A DNA stretch of 64,000 nucleotides from Corynebacterium glyciniphilum AJ 3170 (GTDB taxonomy: Bacteria > Actinomycetota > Actinomycetes > Mycobacteriales > Mycobacteriaceae), in the NCBI RefSeq assembly GCF_000626675.1, contig NZ_CP006842.1, forward strand, positions 2,976,001 to 3,040,000. Direction: 5' to 3'. A program made the position numbers and the translations under genes. Of this stretch, positions 61,910 to 64,000 are shown one piece after another; the stretch's first letter is position 1; each line of letters opens with the position of its first letter. The notes under the pieces were generated by a model. It was not told the origin of the DNA. It made no database searches and worked only from the letters and a program-made list of their open reading frames with translations.

Positions 61910-62677
61910 TCAGGAGAAGCGGCGCAGCGGTCTCCTGCCGTCCGCATCGGGCTCGTCGAGATGGGCATGCTCGTTGAAGGACAGCAGCTCCACCCCGTGG
62001 TGCCCGTCCTGACGCCCGCTCCTGTCCCGTACCCGGAACAGGCTGACCGAGGCCGTGAACAACCTGCCGGCGACGGTGGGCCAGCGCTGCACCGGCACGC
62101 CGGAACTCTCCACCACACACAGGGCGATCACGCCGGCGGAGGTTACCGTCACCGCCGTCCCCTCAGCTCGCGCGATATCGGCGGCCGCGTCAAGACCACC
62201 GAGTACCTGTGCCCGAAACTCCGGGAAGTCGGGCTGGTCGACCCACCACGCCATGGCGTCCTCCAACATCGACCCGGTCAACCGTGACAGCGCACGACGG
62301 TTCTCGTCGCTGGGCGCGTCCACCAGACGTTGCATTCTCTCGGCGACGTCCGGGTTCGCCGCCAGCCACGGGCCGACGACGGAGTCGGTATCGAACTCCC
62401 GCCACGCTTCATCGACCACCGGGGGTTCCGACCCGAGCTCCTCGGCGACGTGGGCGGCGGTGTCCTGCTGCCGGCTCAATGGACCGGAGAGCACCGGTAC
62501 CGAGGCTCCGGGAGCCTTGCGACGCGCCAGGGACCGTCCTGTCGCGGCAGCCTGCCGGTGCCCACGGTCGCTGAGCACGTCGTAGCTCCGCTCCACACCA
62601 AAGGAGTCGCTCCGACCGTCACCGGTCAGTATTCGCTCCCCGGCCTGACCGTGCCTCACCAGATAAAGAAAAGCCAT
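61910..62677 (-). CDS. Histidine phosphatase (phosphoglycerate-mutase-like), paralogue 2
   Basis: A 255-residue paralogue of the adjacent gene: MAFLYLVRHGQAG, SYDVLSDRGHRQA, LSGPLSRQQDTA, VTVTSAGVIALC and LLSFNEHAHLDEPD. As in the neighbour, the second catalytic His of the classical family is replaced by TSAG, so both may be unusual in mechanism or substrate. The start at 62677 lies 82 bp from the divergent TetR gene, whose operator is in between. Confidence 0.88.
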   Translation of the reverse strand: MAFLYLVRHGQAGERILTGDGRSDSFGVERSYDVLSDRGHRQAAATGRSLARRKAPGASVPVLSGPLSRQQDTAAHVAEELGSEPPVVDEAWREFDTDSVVGPWLAANPDVAERMQRLVDAPSDENRRALSRLTGSMLEDAMAWWVDQPDFPEFRAQVLGGLDAAADIARAEGTAVTVTSAGVIALCVVESSGVPVQRWPTVAGRLFTASVSLFRVRDRSGRQDGHHGVELLSFNEHAHLDEPDADGRRPLRRFS

Positions 62678-62712
62678 GGACCCTGTCCTCTCGCAGTTCT
62701 CGCGCCCAATTT

Positions 62713-62728
62713 TTGAACCAGGATTCAA
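62713..62728. promoter_or_regulatory. TetR-type operator, copy 1
   Basis: TTGAACCAGGATTCAA is a near-perfect palindrome between the divergent phosphatase and TetR genes. Its core TGAACCAGGATTCA matches 12 of 14 bases of the site before the SDR gene at 63395-63408. It overlaps the likely -35 region of tetR. Confidence 0.6.
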
Positions 62729-62759
62729 CGTGCTGCGGACCAGCGTATACGATCCACAC

Positions 62760-63392
62760 ATGACGAATGAGCGAGAGTCCCGAACCGACCGCGCGGCGCG
62801 TCGCCGCTCCGAGATCCTCACGGCGGCACAGAATGTGTTCGCCCGCGACGGTTACCACGGCGCGAAACTCACCGCGGTCGCCGCCGAGGCCGGCTGCTCA
62901 GTGGGCACCCTCTACACCTATTTCGCCGACCGTGCAGCCCTGCTCGGAGCCGTCCTCGACGATGTCGAGGAACAGATGCGGCATCCCGGCGGACGCCTGC
63001 CCGCCGACCATCCCGTCGCCGAGCAGATCAGTGCCGCCAACCGCGGCTACCTCACCGCCTACCGGCGCAACCACCGGATGATGGCACTGATGGAACAGGT
63101 GGCAATGGCCGATGAATCCGTCGCCGCCCGCCGTGCGCGGCGGGCCGACGGCTTCATCGAGCGCAACGCACGGGCACTCAGCCGCTACCTCGACCAGGGA
63201 ACGGTCACCGGTATCGAGGACCCCGAGCTCATTGCCACGGCACTGTCCGCCTCCGTGTCGCGCCTGGCCTACCTGACCTGGGTGGAGGGGCGTTTCCCCG
63301 ACTCCGACGAGACCCTCGACCGTGTCTGCGCCGCCGCCGACACGATCTGGTTCCGGACGCTCGGACTGGAGGACGTCCCCGCCAGTTCGTGA
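62760..63392 (+). CDS. TetR-family transcriptional regulator
   Basis: A 210-residue TetR regulator. The HTH is ILTAAQNVFARDGYHGAKLTAVAAEAGCSVGTLYTYFADRAALL; the rest is an all-helical ligand domain. The ATG at 62760 lies 10 bases after TATACG, suggesting a near-leaderless mRNA. The same palindrome stands before this gene and before the SDR gene downstream, so it likely controls itself, the SDR gene and perhaps the divergent phosphatases. Confidence 0.92.
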   Translation: MTNERESRTDRAARRRSEILTAAQNVFARDGYHGAKLTAVAAEAGCSVGTLYTYFADRAALLGAVLDDVEEQMRHPGGRLPADHPVAEQISAANRGYLTAYRRNHRMMALMEQVAMADESVAARRARRADGFIERNARALSRYLDQGTVTGIEDPELIATALSASVSRLAYLTWVEGRFPDSDETLDRVCAAADTIWFRTLGLEDVPASS

Positions 63393-63394
63393 AA

Positions 63395-63408
63395 TGAATC
63401 ACGATTCA
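63395..63408. promoter_or_regulatory. TetR-type operator, copy 2, before the SDR gene
   Basis: TGAATCACGATTCA has perfect 6-bp arms. It begins three bases after the tetR stop and lies just upstream of TATGGT (63412-63417), a -10 box six bases before the SDR ATG. Confidence 0.65.
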
Positions 63409-63423
63409 ATGTATGGTCATGGC

Positions 63424-64000
63424 ATGACCACCTACGATTTCACCGACCGCACGGCTGTCGTCACCGGCGGCACGCGCGGCATCGGCTACGCCACCGCCGA
63501 ACTTCTCCTCCGCTCCGGCGCCAATGTCGTCATCACCTCCCGTAGAGCCGAAGCTGCTGAGGCGGCCGCCACCAGTCTCGCCGACACCACCGGTGCCACG
63601 GGCCGCGTTGTGGGACTCGCCGGCCACGTCGCCGAGGAAGACGCCGCCACCCGCGTCTGTGCCGAAGCAGTGTCCCGCTTCGGCAGCCTCGACATCCTGA
63701 TCAACAATGCGGGCACCAACCCTGCCTTCGGCCCCGTCACCGAACAGTCCCGCGCCGTGATGCAGAAAGTCTTCGACATCAACGTCACCGGGCCCGCCGT
63801 CTGGGCAGGCGCCGCCGTCCGTGCCGGGCTGGGGGACAAGAACCCGGGAGCCATCGTCAACGTCTCCTCCATCGGCGCCCTCTTCATCGAAGACGGGATC
63901 GGCGTCTACAACGCCTCGAAATCAGCCATCATGCACCTCACCCGCCAGATGGCCCATGAGCTCGCCCCGTCAGTCCGGGTGAATTCCGTGGCACCCGGCG
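63424..64000 (+). CDS. Short-chain dehydrogenase/reductase (partial, 3' end off the window)
   Basis: 192 codons of an SDR enzyme read to the window edge. The NAD(P)-binding TGGTRGIG (about residue 15), NNAGTNPAFG, the catalytic Ser in NVSSIGAL and Tyr-x-x-x-Lys in YNASKSA are all in place, so it should be active. It is probably a 3-hydroxyacyl or alcohol dehydrogenase. A TetR-type operator and a leaderless-type -10 box precede it, tying it to the regulator upstream. Confidence 0.93.
   Translation, partial: MTTYDFTDRTAVVTGGTRGIGYATAELLLRSGANVVITSRRAEAAEAAATSLADTTGATGRVVGLAGHVAEEDAATRVCAEAVSRFGSLDILINNAGTNPAFGPVTEQSRAVMQKVFDINVTGPAVWAGAAVRAGLGDKNPGAIVNVSSIGALFIEDGIGVYNASKSAIMHLTRQMAHELAPSVRVNSVAPG

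Noticed and set aside
1..64000. CRISPR arrays, tRNA/rRNA genes and transposases
   Set aside because: None was seen; the repeats found are short hairpin or inverted elements without repeat-spacer structure, and no transposase or integrase frame is present.

Overview
The window reads as a chromosomal segment of a high-GC Corynebacterium (about 65% GC by eye). Three things point there: the glnX-glnH-pknG / pta-ackA block, the fpr2-cysIX-cysHDNYZ sulfate-reduction cluster, and repeated operators of the McbR type (YAGAC-N6-GTCTR) in front of sulfur genes. No rRNA, tRNA or CRISPR array was seen.

Layout. 1-1.8 kb: end of an ABC-2 transporter. 1.87-7.0 kb: glnX, glnH, pknG with overlapping stop/start codons. 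7.1-8.2 kb: a nuclease-like gene bracketed by two copies of an inverted-repeat element, sitting between pknG and ackA. 8.4-11 kb: pta-ackA. 11.2-24.6 kb: the assimilatory sulfate reduction cluster, interrupted by a heterodimeric ABC exporter, with a divergent fpr2 and McbR-type operators at two promoters. 24.6-31.2 kb: single genes (a small basic ORF, GNAT, TrhO, a Rid-like lipoprotein, PurT, a sulfonate dioxygenase, a TipAS-type MerR regulator, Hsp20). 31.2-40.2 kb: MerR-ABC pair, fructose PTS, tandem YhgE/Pip membrane proteins. 40.2-43 kb: a small membrane protein, two broken genes (acetyltransferase, methyltransferase) and an erm-type rRNA methyltransferase with a leader-peptide attenuator. 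43-47.5 kb: ECF transporter T and S genes divergent from metE. 47.6-51.5 kb: RDD protein, lutABC. 51.6-56 kb: second nuclease-like paralogue and a MarR/MFS pair among three copies of a 43-bp hairpin repeat, then a MarR-like regulator with a Gly/Arg/His-rich tail. 56-61 kb: DUF1801, RibD-C protein, four-gene Opu-type ABC transporter. 61-64 kb: tandem histidine phosphatases, a TetR regulator and a short-chain dehydrogenase that share an operator sequence.

How it works together. The cys genes take sulfate to sulfide: CysZ transports, CysDN makes APS, CysH reduces it to sulfite, CysI reduces sulfite with electrons from Fpr2 and probably CysX, and CysY makes siroheme. MetE uses the sulfur at the end of methionine synthesis. 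A methionine-responsive repressor of the McbR type would couple all of these, and possibly the TauD-like dioxygenase.

Most unusual points: (1) the nuclease gene flanked by CCGATTACGCCT inverted elements; (2) two unrelated ABC systems whose paired nucleotide-binding domains have decayed in complementary ways, each leaving one composite ATP site; (3) a 310-residue Ala-rich repeat extension on sulfite reductase; (4) a 14-residue leader peptide with an R-x-R motif and competing hairpins ahead of erm; (5) a Rid-type lipoprotein split by a disordered acidic insert.
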